Shown in pieces: positions 54,568-62,381 of a DNA stretch of 64,000 nt. How positions within the stretch are numbered: the first letter of the stretch is position 1; the number at the start of each line of letters is the position of its first letter. The translations under genes and the position numbers were made by a program. Under the pieces are notes generated by a model. That model was not told the DNA's origin, did not search any database, and saw only the letters and a program-made list of their open reading frames with translations. Origin of the DNA: Albidovulum sp. (GTDB lineage: Bacteria; Pseudomonadota; Alphaproteobacteria; Rhodobacterales; Rhodobacteraceae); contig JAUQYB010000064.1 of assembly GCA_030837825.1 (NCBI GenBank), forward strand, positions 1-64,000. Reading direction: 5' to 3'.

Positions 54568-54615
54568 GCTTCTTCGTTGCGGAAATACCCCGGGGGTCCG
54601 GGGGCTGGCCCCCGG
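54568..54615 (-). repeat. 3' hairpin + GGTATTT…GAAGAAG element, copy D
   Basis: After the minus-strand oxidase stop (54625): hairpin CCGGGGGC/GCCCCCGG (54598–54605, 54608–54615), then GGTATTTCCGCAACGAAG and AAGC (to 54568). Lies tail to tail with copy C in the 166-bp convergent gap. Confidence 0.7.
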
Positions 54616-54624
54616 CCTTGCCGC

Positions 54625-55932
54625 TCAGAGCCGGTCGCGGAGCGAGAACCAGGCCATCGCCAGCACCAGAAGCGGCCAGCGCAGCGCCGTGCCGCCGGGA
54701 AAGGGGCGGGTCGGCACCCGCGCCATCAGGTCGAAGCGCTCCGCCTGGCCGGCGATCGCCTCGGCGGCGAGCCTGCCGCCGAGCGTGGCAAGCGCCACGC
54801 CATGTCCCGAATAGCCCGAGGCGGTGAGGATGTTGCCCCTCAGCCGCTCGAAATGCGGCATCCGGTTCAGGGTGATGCCCAGCGTGCCGCCCCAGGCATG
54901 GGTGATCCGGGTACCCCGGAGCTGGGGGAAGATTTCCAGCATCGGCTTCCGCACCAGCCCGGCGATGTCGGGAAAACGGTAGCCGTAGCTTTCGCCGCCG
55001 CCGAAGAGAAGGCGGTCGTCCTCGGAGAGGCGGAAGTAGTTGATCACGAACTTGGTGTCGGCGACGGCATGGTCGGCGCCGAGCACGGCCTTGCGCACCT
55101 CGGGGGCGAGCGGCTCGGTCGCGACGATGAAGTTGTTGATCGGCATGATCCGGGCGGCGGTCCGGGCGTTGAGGGCGCCGAGGTAGCCGTTGCAGGCGAG
55201 TACGACATGGCGCGCGGAAATGCGTGCGGATTCGGTTTCCACCAGGGCGGGATCGCTCTCTGCGATCCGCCGGACGGTGGAATGTTCGTGGATGCGCACG
55301 CCCGCCGTCGCCGCGGCGCGGGCAAGGCCGAGCGCATAGCGCAGCGGGTGAAGATGGCCGCCGCCCATGTCGATGTCGCCGCCGTGGTAGGCCGGCGAGC
55401 CGACGAGCGCGCGCATCTCCTCGCGCCCGAGCGGGCGGATCAGGTCGTAGCCGTAGTCGCGCGCCATCTTCTCGGCGTAGGCATGGGCATGCGGCACCAG
55501 ACGGGGGCGGTGGCAGGCGTGGATGATGCCGGGCGCCCAGCCGGCCTCCGGCGCATGTTCGGCGGCGAGCGCCTTGGTCAGCGCCACCGCCTCCTGCGCA
55601 AGATCCCAGAGCGCGCGGGCGTGGTCGGGGCCGACGAGCCGCTCCAGTTCCTCCTGGCCGAGCCGCTGGCCGGTGCCGACCTGGCCGCCGTTCCGGCCCG
55701 AAGCGCCCCAGCCGACGCGGTGGGCGTCGAGCAGGATCACGTCATAGCCGCGCCGAGCGAGGTGAAGTGCTGCCGAAAGCCCGGTGAAGCCCGCGCCGAC
55801 GATGCAGACCTCGGCGCGCATCTCGCCGGCCGCCGGCGGGAAGAGGGGCAGGGGTGCCGCCGTCTCGGCATACCAGGACCGGGGGTATTCCCCGGCCCGG
55901 TCGTTGGCGGTGAGGACGTCGAGCCGGGCCAT
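54625..55932 (-). CDS. FAD-dependent oxidoreductase, PuuB-like
   Basis: A 435-aa DAO-fold flavoprotein with the gamma-glutamylputrescine-oxidase pattern: N-terminal YPRSWYAETA, then VCIVGAGFTGLSAALHLARRG (FAD), VGWGASGRNGGQVGTGQR, FGGGESYGYRFPDI and TASGYSGHGVALATLGG. It follows the aminotransferase gene by 10 bp and is probably co-transcribed with it, forming an oxidative and a transaminating branch for putrescine or its gamma-glutamyl form. No puuA ligase is in the window, so the native substrate is uncertain. Ends in 3' element copy D. Confidence 0.83.
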   Translation of the reverse strand: MARLDVLTANDRAGEYPRSWYAETAAPLPLFPPAAGEMRAEVCIVGAGFTGLSAALHLARRGYDVILLDAHRVGWGASGRNGGQVGTGQRLGQEELERLVGPDHARALWDLAQEAVALTKALAAEHAPEAGWAPGIIHACHRPRLVPHAHAYAEKMARDYGYDLIRPLGREEMRALVGSPAYHGGDIDMGGGHLHPLRYALGLARAAATAGVRIHEHSTVRRIAESDPALVETESARISARHVVLACNGYLGALNARTAARIMPINNFIVATEPLAPEVRKAVLGADHAVADTKFVINYFRLSEDDRLLFGGGESYGYRFPDIAGLVRKPMLEIFPQLRGTRITHAWGGTLGITLNRMPHFERLRGNILTASGYSGHGVALATLGGRLAAEAIAGQAERFDLMARVPTRPFPGGTALRWPLLVLAMAWFSLRDRL

Positions 55933-55942
55933 CGGGCCGCCA

Positions 55943-57343
55943 TCACGCCGCGGCGAGAAGCCCGTCGGACTTCAGGCCGGCATAGCATTCATCCAGCGAT
56001 TTCGTCGCGCGCTCGATCAGCACGTCGATCTCGGCCGGCGTGATCACCAGGGGCGGCGAGATGATCATGCGGTCGCCGACATGGCGCATCACCAGGTTGT
56101 TGGCGAAGCAGCGTTCGCGGCAGCGGTAGCCGACGGTGCCCGCGGGCGTGGCGAAGGCGGCGCGGGTTTCCTTGTCGGGCGTCAGCGCGATCGAGCCCAT
56201 CAGGCCCACGAGCTTCGCCTCGCCGACCAGCGGATGGTCGGTGAGCGCCTGCCAGCGTTCCATCAGGTAGGGATGGGCGGTGTTCCTGACGTGATCGAGG
56301 ATGTTCTCCTCCTCGATCAGCTCGAGGTTCCTCAGCGCCACCGCGGCCGCGACCGGATGGCCAGAATAGGTGTAGCCGTGGTTGAAGTCGTCGCCCGAGC
56401 CCGCGACGGTGTCGTAGACCTCGTCGCAGATGACCGAGCCGCCGATCGGTGCGTAGCCCGAGGACAGGCCCTTGGCAATGGTCATGATGTGCGGGCGGAT
56501 GCCCATCGTCTGGCTGCCGAACCAGTTGCCGGTGCGGCCGAAGCCGGTGATGACCTCGTCGGCGATGAGAAGGATGCCGTATGCGTCGCAGATGCGCTGG
56601 ATTTCCGGCCAGTAGGTCGCCGGCGGCACGATCACCCCGCCGGCGCCCTGGATCGGCTCGCCGATGAAGGCGGCGACGCGGTCGGCGCCCAGTTCCTCGA
56701 TCTTCGCCTCAAGCTCGCGCGCGCGGAGCAGGCCGAAAGCCTCGGGCGTCATGTCGCCGCCCTCGGCATACCAGTGCGGCTGGCCGATGTGGACGATGCC
56801 GGGGATCGGCAGGCCGCCCTGCGCGTGCATCCCCGACATGCCGCCGAGCGAGGCGCCGCCCATCGTCGAGCCGTGGTAGGCGTTCCTGCGGCTGATGATG
56901 ATCGTCTTCTCGGGCTTGCCCTTCACCTCCCAGTAGCGCCGGACGAGGCGGATGTTGGTGTCGTTCGCCTCCGACCCCGAGCCGGCGTAGAACACGTGGT
57001 TCAGGTCACCCGGCGCAAGTTCCGCGATCTTCGCGGCGAGCGCGATGGCGGGCACGTGGCTGGTCTGGAAGAAGGTGTTGTAATAGCACAGTTCTTCCAT
57101 CTGGCGCGCGGCGACCTCGGCGAGGTCCTTGCGGCCGTAGCCGACGTTGACGCACCAGAGCCCGGCCATGCCGTCGAGGATCCGGTTGCCCTCGCTGTCG
57201 GTCAGCCAGACGCCGTTCGCGCGGGTGATGATCCGCGCGCCCTTCTTCGCCAGTGCCGCGTCCTCGGTGACCGGGTGCATGTGATGGGCGGCGTCCAGCG
57301 CCTGAAGCTCCTTCGTCGGCATGGGGTTGGTGATCCGGGTCAT
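55943..57343 (-). CDS. class III aminotransferase, putrescine–pyruvate type (SpuC-like)
   Basis: A 466-aa PLP enzyme. Omega-aminotransferase signature with PLP Lys: LIADEVITGFGRTGNWFG, then IMTIAKGLSSGYAPIGG. Also FYAGSGSEANDTNIRLVRRYWE and YHGSTMGGASLGG. The N-terminal KELQALDAAHHMHPVT opening and location between a PuuB-like oxidase and a Pot-type transporter favour putrescine or another polyamine as amino donor, pyruvate as acceptor. First gene of a two-gene operon behind a promoter carrying GntR-type operators. Confidence 0.87.
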   Translation of the reverse strand: MTRITNPMPTKELQALDAAHHMHPVTEDAALAKKGARIITRANGVWLTDSEGNRILDGMAGLWCVNVGYGRKDLAEVAARQMEELCYYNTFFQTSHVPAIALAAKIAELAPGDLNHVFYAGSGSEANDTNIRLVRRYWEVKGKPEKTIIISRRNAYHGSTMGGASLGGMSGMHAQGGLPIPGIVHIGQPHWYAEGGDMTPEAFGLLRARELEAKIEELGADRVAAFIGEPIQGAGGVIVPPATYWPEIQRICDAYGILLIADEVITGFGRTGNWFGSQTMGIRPHIMTIAKGLSSGYAPIGGSVICDEVYDTVAGSGDDFNHGYTYSGHPVAAAVALRNLELIEEENILDHVRNTAHPYLMERWQALTDHPLVGEAKLVGLMGSIALTPDKETRAAFATPAGTVGYRCRERCFANNLVMRHVGDRMIISPPLVITPAEIDVLIERATKSLDECYAGLKSDGLLAAA

Positions 57344-57459
57344 GGCGTCTCTCGCGTCGTTCGGGCCGGGCGGCGGTGGCGGTCATGCGCCTTCCTCGCC
57401 TGCCGGGCGCCGGCGGAGCGATCGCGCGGCACGGCGGCGCAGGCCATGACTCGCCTCTC

Positions 57460-57504
57460 AGGATATGATCAAAATGCCTGGTGTCAACAGAATTTGATCA
57501 AATT
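57460..57504 (-). promoter_or_regulatory. aminotransferase promoter with two TGATCA operators
   Basis: On the minus strand: TTGACA (57487–57482), 16-bp spacer and TATCCT (57465–57460). TTTTGATCAT (operator 1, TGATCA 57466–57471) fills the spacer next to the -10. Operator 2, AATTTGATCAAATT (57491–57504), a perfect 14-bp palindrome, lies just upstream of the -35 and 2 bp after the gntR stop. Centres are 29 bp apart. Binding at operator 1 would block RNA polymerase. Confidence 0.65.
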
Positions 57505-57505
57505 C

Positions 57506-58174
57506 CTACGCGCCGAGCGACAGCCGGACCTGGTCGATCCCCTGGGTGATGTCTTCCTTCACCGCTTCGGCCACTTCCCCGGCATCGCCCGACCGCATCG
57601 CCGCCAGCGCCTCGCCGTGGCGGTCGGGAAGGTTCGAGGTGCCGTAGCGGCCGCAGACCACCCGCAGCGAGGGGCCGAAGCGCAGCCAGAGCGAATGCGC
57701 GATCGACAGAAGGATCGGCGCGTTCGCGAGTTCGTAGAGCGTGACGTGGAAGCGGTAGTTGTTCATCAGGTAGCGCTGGACATCGCCCGCGACGATGGCC
57801 TGGTCGATGTCGCCGTCGATCTTGGCAAGCTCGGCGATGTCCTTGCCGCTCAGCCGCTCCGCCGCCATGTGCGCGAGCTGCGGCTCGATGGTGAGACGGG
57901 CAAAGGCAAGCTCGTCGAGTTGCGAGACGGTCAGTTGCGGGACCGAGACCCTGCGGTTGCCCTGAAGTTCGAGCGCCCCCTCGGCGGTCAGCTTGCGGAT
58001 CGCCTCGCGCACCGGCGTCATGCCGGCCCCGAGCATCGCGGTCAGGCCCTGGATCGTCACCGGCTGGCCGGGGGCGAGCTGGCCGAACAGAATCATGTCG
58101 CGCAGGCGGCAGTAGGTGACCTCGTGACTGGGAACCTTCCTGTGCGAATCGTCATTCTCACGAATGTTTTTCAT
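57506..58174 (-). CDS. GntR family regulator (FadR/FCD type)
   Basis: A 222-aa regulator. N-terminal winged helix (about 15–80: YCRLRDMILFGQLAPGQPVTIQGLTAMLGAGMTPVREAIRKLTAEGAL) and C-terminal FCD ligand domain (about 85–215) with metal-site-type residues in NYRFHVTLYELA and LPDRHGEALAAM. It stands between the aminotransferase–oxidase operon and the pot-like operon; both promoters hold the same palindrome, so it is the probable regulator, with a polyamine or derivative as candidate effector. AAGGAAC precedes ATG 58174. Confidence 0.87.
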   Translation of the reverse strand: MKNIRENDDSHRKVPSHEVTYCRLRDMILFGQLAPGQPVTIQGLTAMLGAGMTPVREAIRKLTAEGALELQGNRRVSVPQLTVSQLDELAFARLTIEPQLAHMAAERLSGKDIAELAKIDGDIDQAIVAGDVQRYLMNNYRFHVTLYELANAPILLSIAHSLWLRFGPSLRVVCGRYGTSNLPDRHGEALAAMRSGDAGEVAEAVKEDITQGIDQVRLSLGA

Positions 58175-58246
58175 TCCCGTTCCTTGACAGGGGAGGTGCG
58201 AAAATCCGTAACTTCATAATAGATTGCGCGTCGCGGAAAAGCCATG

Positions 58247-58276
58247 TTGAAATGAGTCGAGAAATTTGATCAAAAT
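58247..58276 (+). promoter_or_regulatory. pot-like operon promoter with TTTGATCAAA operator
   Basis: TTGAAA (58247–58252) with a loose -10 CAAAAT (58271–58276, 18-bp spacing). Operator 3, AAATTTGATCAAAAT (58262–58276), overlaps the -10. The following bases GGTGTCA repeat those beside operator 1 (both read TGATCAAAATG…GGTGTCA or TGATCAAAATGGTGTCA), supporting a shared binding protein. Confidence 0.55.
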
Positions 58277-58354
58277 GGTGTCACACGAGGCGGCCATCGC
58301 AATCAGACCGTCGCATGGATCGGGCTGGCCACTCCAGCCGACTGAGGAGGTACT

Positions 58355-59440
58355 ATGAAGTTCAAAGGAATGATGACGGCTGCCGCGGCCCTTCTGGCCG
58401 CAGGCGTCGCGGGGGCCGAGGAGGTCCATGTCTACAACTGGTCGGACTATATCGACGAGTCGCTCCTGGCGAAGTTTGAGCAGGAGACCGGCATCAAGCT
58501 GGTCTACGACGTGTTCGATTCCAACGAGATCCTCGAAACCAAGCTCCTGGCCGGCGGGTCGGGCTATGACGTCGTGGTGCCGACCGGAAGCTTCCTCCAG
58601 CGCCAGATCCAGGCCGGCGTGTTCCAGAAGCTCGACAGGTCGAAGCTGCCGAACCTCGCCAACATGTGGGACCTGATCTCGGAGCGGGTGGCGAAATACG
58701 ACCCGGGCAACGAATATTCCGTCAACTACATGTGGGGCACCACCGGCATCGGCGTCAATGTGGCCAAGGTCAAGGAAGTGCTGGGCGAGGATGCCCCGAT
58801 CAACTCCCTGGCGCTGATCTTCGATCCGGCGAACATGGAGAAGCTGTCGCAATGCGGCGTGCACTTCCTCGACACGCCCTCCGAGGTGATCCCCGCCGCG
58901 CTGGCCTATCTTGGCGAGAATCCCGACGCGCAGGACATGGAGACGATCTCCAAGGCCGAGCCGGTGATTGCCGCCGTCGCCCCCTACGTGCAGAAATTCC
59001 AGTCCTCGGAATTCATCAACGCGCTGGCCAACGGCGACATCTGCGTCGCCTACGGCTGGTCGGGCGACATCCTCCAGGCGCGCGACCGCGCGGTCGAGGC
59101 CGGCAACGGCGCTGAGATCGTCTACAACATCCCGAAGGAAGGCGCGCTGATGTGGTTCGACCAGCTCGCCATCCCGGCGGATGCGCCCAACCCGGACGCC
59201 GCGCACAAGTTCATCAACTTCATGATGGACGCGCAGAATTCGGCCGCGGCATCCAACTACGTCTATTACGCCAGCGGCAACAAGGCCGCCCAGGAGTTCC
59301 TCAACGAGGATGTGATCGGCGATCCCTCGATCTATCCGGACGAGGAAACGCTGTCGCATCTCTACACGACGTCGCCGTGGGATCCGAAGGTCAACCGCGA
59401 TGTGAACCGGCTCTGGACCAAGATCAAGTCCGGCACCTGA
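58355..59440 (+). CDS. polyamine-type ABC transporter substrate-binding protein
   Basis: Periplasmic binding protein of the PotD/PotF family, 361 aa. Signal peptide 1–21 (AAAALLAAGVAGA). Family openings VHVYNWSDYIDESLLAKFEQETGIKLVYDVFDSNE and later YDVVVPTGSFLQRQIQAG, GTTGIGVN, FLDTPSEVIPAAL, PKEGALMWFDQLAIPADAPN. GAGGAGGT precedes ATG 58355. First gene of a four- or five-gene transporter operon; a terminator follows the gene, which would leave it expressed in excess over the membrane parts. Confidence 0.92.
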   Translation: MKFKGMMTAAAALLAAGVAGAEEVHVYNWSDYIDESLLAKFEQETGIKLVYDVFDSNEILETKLLAGGSGYDVVVPTGSFLQRQIQAGVFQKLDRSKLPNLANMWDLISERVAKYDPGNEYSVNYMWGTTGIGVNVAKVKEVLGEDAPINSLALIFDPANMEKLSQCGVHFLDTPSEVIPAALAYLGENPDAQDMETISKAEPVIAAVAPYVQKFQSSEFINALANGDICVAYGWSGDILQARDRAVEAGNGAEIVYNIPKEGALMWFDQLAIPADAPNPDAAHKFINFMMDAQNSAAASNYVYYASGNKAAQEFLNEDVIGDPSIYPDEETLSHLYTTSPWDPKVNRDVNRLWTKIKSGT

Positions 59441-59457
59441 GACCGGACGGTTCATAC

Positions 59458-59487
59458 GCCCCGCACCCCCTGAGGTGCGGGGCTTTT
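59458..59487 (+). terminator. Rho-independent terminator/attenuator after binding-protein gene
   Basis: GCCCCGCACC (59458–59467), 6-nt loop, GGTGCGGGGC (59474–59483), then TTTT. The best intrinsic terminator in the window; being inside an operon, it probably lowers read-through into the ATPase gene. Confidence 0.85.
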
Positions 59488-59507
59488 CACAGGACGAGGG
59501 AAAAATC

Positions 59508-60647
59508 ATGGCCCAGCCCGCCCAGAGGCCCGTCTTTGCACCTTGGAACGATCCGAACGAGAAGCCGCTGATCCGGTTCCAGAACGTCACCAAGAAATTC
59601 GGCGAGTTCGTGGCGGTCGACGGCATCACGATCGACATTTTCCGGCGCGAGTTCTTCGCGCTGCTCGGGCCTTCGGGCTGCGGCAAGACCACGCTGATGC
59701 GGATGCTCGCAGGCTTCGAGAAGCCCACCGAGGGGCAGATCCTGCTCGACGGGGTGGACCTTGCGCCGATCCCGCCGAACAAGCGCGAAACCAACATGAT
59801 GTTCCAGAGCTACGCGCTTTTCCCGCACCTCACGGTCTGGGACAACATCGCCTTCGGCCTGCGCCGGTCGGAGATGCCCAAGGACAGGATTCCGGCGCGG
59901 GTGGAGGAGATGCTGCGCCTCACCCGGCTGGAAAAGTTCGCCAAGCGAAAGCCGCACCAGATCTCCGGCGGCCAACGCCAGAGGGTGGCGCTGGCGCGCT
60001 CTCTCGCCAAGGCGCCGAAGCTCCTGCTGCTCGACGAACCCCTGGGCGCGCTTGACAAGAAGCTCAGGCAGGACACCCAGTTCGAGCTGATGGACATCCA
60101 GGAAAAGACCGGCACCACCTTCCTGATCGTGACCCATGACCAGGAGGAGGCGATGACGGTGGCCTCCCGCGTGGCGGTCATGGACCACGGGCGGATGATC
60201 CAGGTCGACACGCCGGACCGGATTTATGAAAATCCCAACTCGGTTTACGTGGCGGACTTCATCGGCGACGTGAACATCGTCGAGGGGCGGGCGACGCGCA
60301 AGGGCGACGACAAATACGCAATTGCCTGGGCCGAGGGCCAGCCCGACATCATGGCCACGTCGAACGAGAGGATAGAACAGGGCACCAAGGTGCATTTCGC
60401 GATCCGGCCCGAAAAGGTGGCGATCGCAACCAGCAGGCCGACGGACCGCGCCAACGTGATCGAGGGCAAGGTGAGCGACATCGCCTATCTCGGCAACATC
60501 TCCACCTACACGGTCGAGGTCGCGGGCGGCCGGATGATCAAGGCGCAGGTCGCCAACGAACGCCGCCTGGCGCGGCGCGACATCACCTGGGACGACAAGG
60601 TCTTCCTGTCCTTCACGGACACGGCCGGCGTCATCCTTCTGCGCTGA
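59508..60647 (+). CDS. potA: polyamine-type ABC transporter ATP-binding protein (PotA/PotG-like)
   Basis: A 379-aa ATPase. Walker A GPSGCGKTTLMR (about residue 57), Q-loop, signature ISGGQRQRVALA, Walker B LLLLDEPLGALD, H-loop VTHDQEEAM. A TOBE domain at the C-terminus (about 300–379, IRPEKVAIATS). ATG 59508 (MAQPAQRPVF) with GACGAGGG upstream. It energises the PotB/PotC-like permeases that follow. Confidence 0.92.
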   Translation: MAQPAQRPVFAPWNDPNEKPLIRFQNVTKKFGEFVAVDGITIDIFRREFFALLGPSGCGKTTLMRMLAGFEKPTEGQILLDGVDLAPIPPNKRETNMMFQSYALFPHLTVWDNIAFGLRRSEMPKDRIPARVEEMLRLTRLEKFAKRKPHQISGGQRQRVALARSLAKAPKLLLLDEPLGALDKKLRQDTQFELMDIQEKTGTTFLIVTHDQEEAMTVASRVAVMDHGRMIQVDTPDRIYENPNSVYVADFIGDVNIVEGRATRKGDDKYAIAWAEGQPDIMATSNERIEQGTKVHFAIRPEKVAIATSRPTDRANVIEGKVSDIAYLGNISTYTVEVAGGRMIKAQVANERRLARRDITWDDKVFLSFTDTAGVILLR

Positions 60648-60659
60648 GGGGGAGGGGCC

Positions 60660-61556
60660 ATGAATCCGCGCCGCTTCTTCCTCATCGCCACGCCCTATCT
60701 CTGGCTCCTGCTGTTCTTCCTGGTCCCCTTCGGGATCGTGCTGAAGATCGCGCTTTCGGACACGGCGATCTCGATCCCGCCCTACACGCCCGTGCTTGAC
60801 CTCGCCGAGGGCTGGGCGGGGGTGAAGGCGTTCTTCGCCGATCTCGACGTCGAGAACTTCACCTTCCTCGCCTCCGACCCGCTTTACATCACCGCCTATA
60901 TCTCCAGCCTGAAGATCGCGTTGATCTCGACCTTCATCACGCTTCTGGTGGGCTATCCGATCGCCTACGGCATGGCGCAGGCGCCCGACGAATGGCGCCC
61001 GACGCTGATGATGCTGGTGATCCTGCCGTTCTGGACCTCGTTCCTGATCCGCATCTATGCCTGGATCGGCATCCTGTCGAACGAAGGCTTTCTCAACCAG
61101 TTCCTGATGTCGACCGGCCTCATCGACAGCCCCCTGACGATCCTGAACACCAACACCGCGGTCTATATCGGCATCGTCTACGCCTATCTGCCGTTCATGA
61201 TCCTGCCGATCTATTCGGCGCTGGAGAAGCTCGACGTCTCGCTGATCGAGGCGGCCGAGGATCTCGGCTGTTCGCGGTTCCAGGCCTTCTGGCTTGTCAC
61301 CTTCCCGCTGTCGCGGCCCGGCGTCATCGCCGGCTGCTTCCTGGTGTTCATTCCCGCGATCGGCGAGTTCGTCATCCCCTCGCTGCTCGGCGGCACGCAG
61401 ACGCTGATGATCGGCAAGACGCTCTACGACGAGTTCTTCGCCAACCGCGACTGGCCGGTGGCCTCGGCGGTGGCGGTGGTGCTGCTCCTGATCCTCATCA
61501 TCCCGATCGTGCTGTTCCAGCGCAACGAGCAGAAGCAGCGGGAGGCCGGCCAATGA
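60660..61556 (+). CDS. potB: polyamine-type ABC transporter permease (PotB/PotH-like)
   Basis: A 298-aa inner-membrane permease with about six helices: YLWLLLFFLVPFGIVLKIAL near the N-terminus, LPFWTSFLIRIYAWIGIL, and the EAA loop LIEAAEDLGCSRFQAFWLVTFPLSRPGVIAG. 12 bp after potA; its stop overlaps the potC start by ATGA. Confidence 0.92.
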   Translation: MNPRRFFLIATPYLWLLLFFLVPFGIVLKIALSDTAISIPPYTPVLDLAEGWAGVKAFFADLDVENFTFLASDPLYITAYISSLKIALISTFITLLVGYPIAYGMAQAPDEWRPTLMMLVILPFWTSFLIRIYAWIGILSNEGFLNQFLMSTGLIDSPLTILNTNTAVYIGIVYAYLPFMILPIYSALEKLDVSLIEAAEDLGCSRFQAFWLVTFPLSRPGVIAGCFLVFIPAIGEFVIPSLLGGTQTLMIGKTLYDEFFANRDWPVASAVAVVLLLILIIPIVLFQRNEQKQREAGQ

Positions 61557-62380
61557 ACCGTCGCTTTTCCTGGTTCAACGCGACCTCGCTGACACTCGGG
61601 TTCGCGTTCCTCTACCTGCCGATGGTGATCCTCGTCATCTTCTCTTTCAACGCGTCGAAGCTCGTGACCGTCTGGGCCGGGTTCTCGACGAAGTGGTATG
61701 GCGAGCTTCTGCACAACCAGGCGTTCCTCGATGCGGCCTGGGTGACGCTGAAGGTGGCCGTCGCCTCCTCGACGCTCGCCACGGTGCTGGGGACGATGGC
61801 GGCCTATGTGCTGGTCCGCGCCGGGCGCTTCGCGGGGCGGACGCTGTTTTCCGGCATGATCTATGCGCCCCTCGTCATGCCGGAGGTCATCACCGGCCTG
61901 GCGATGCTGCTCCTGTTCATCGCCGTCGGGCTCGACCGCGGCGTCACCACGATCATCCTCGCGCATACGACCTTCACGATGTGCTATGTCTCGGTCGTGG
62001 TCTCCTCGCGGCTCGTGACCTTCGACAAGTCGCTGGAGGAAGCGGCACTCGACCTCGGCTGCACGCCGTTCGACGCGTTCCGTTCGGTGACGCTGCCGAT
62101 CATCGCCCCGGCGGTGATCTCGGGCTGGCTTCTGGCCTTCACGCTCTCGCTTGACGACCTGGTGATCGCCTCCTTCGCGGCCGGCCCCTCCTCGACGACG
62201 CTGCCGATGAAGATCTTCTCTTCGGTCCGGCTCGGGGTCAGCCCCGAGATCAATGCGCTCTCGACCATCATGATCTCCATCGTGACGGTGGGCGTGATCA
62301 CGACCTCGCTCCTGTCCAAGCGGGCGATCGCGAAGCAGCGCGCCGACGAACAGGCGGCGGTCCGGGCAATGGGAACCTGA
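61553..62380 (+). CDS. potC: polyamine-type ABC transporter permease (PotC/PotI-like)
   Basis: A 275-aa permease with six helices: FLYLPMVILVIFSFNASKL at the N-terminus, EAA loop SLEEAALDLGCTPFDAFRSVTLPIIAPAVI, and SLDDLVIASFAAGPSSTTLP, a PotC/PotI hallmark. Starts at ATG 61553 within the potB stop. Followed after 1 bp by the second PuuB-like gene, so the operon continues. Confidence 0.93.
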   Translation: MNRRFSWFNATSLTLGFAFLYLPMVILVIFSFNASKLVTVWAGFSTKWYGELLHNQAFLDAAWVTLKVAVASSTLATVLGTMAAYVLVRAGRFAGRTLFSGMIYAPLVMPEVITGLAMLLLFIAVGLDRGVTTIILAHTTFTMCYVSVVVSSRLVTFDKSLEEAALDLGCTPFDAFRSVTLPIIAPAVISGWLLAFTLSLDDLVIASFAAGPSSTTLPMKIFSSVRLGVSPEINALSTIMISIVTVGVITTSLLSKRAIAKQRADEQAAVRAMGT

Positions 62381-62381
62381 G

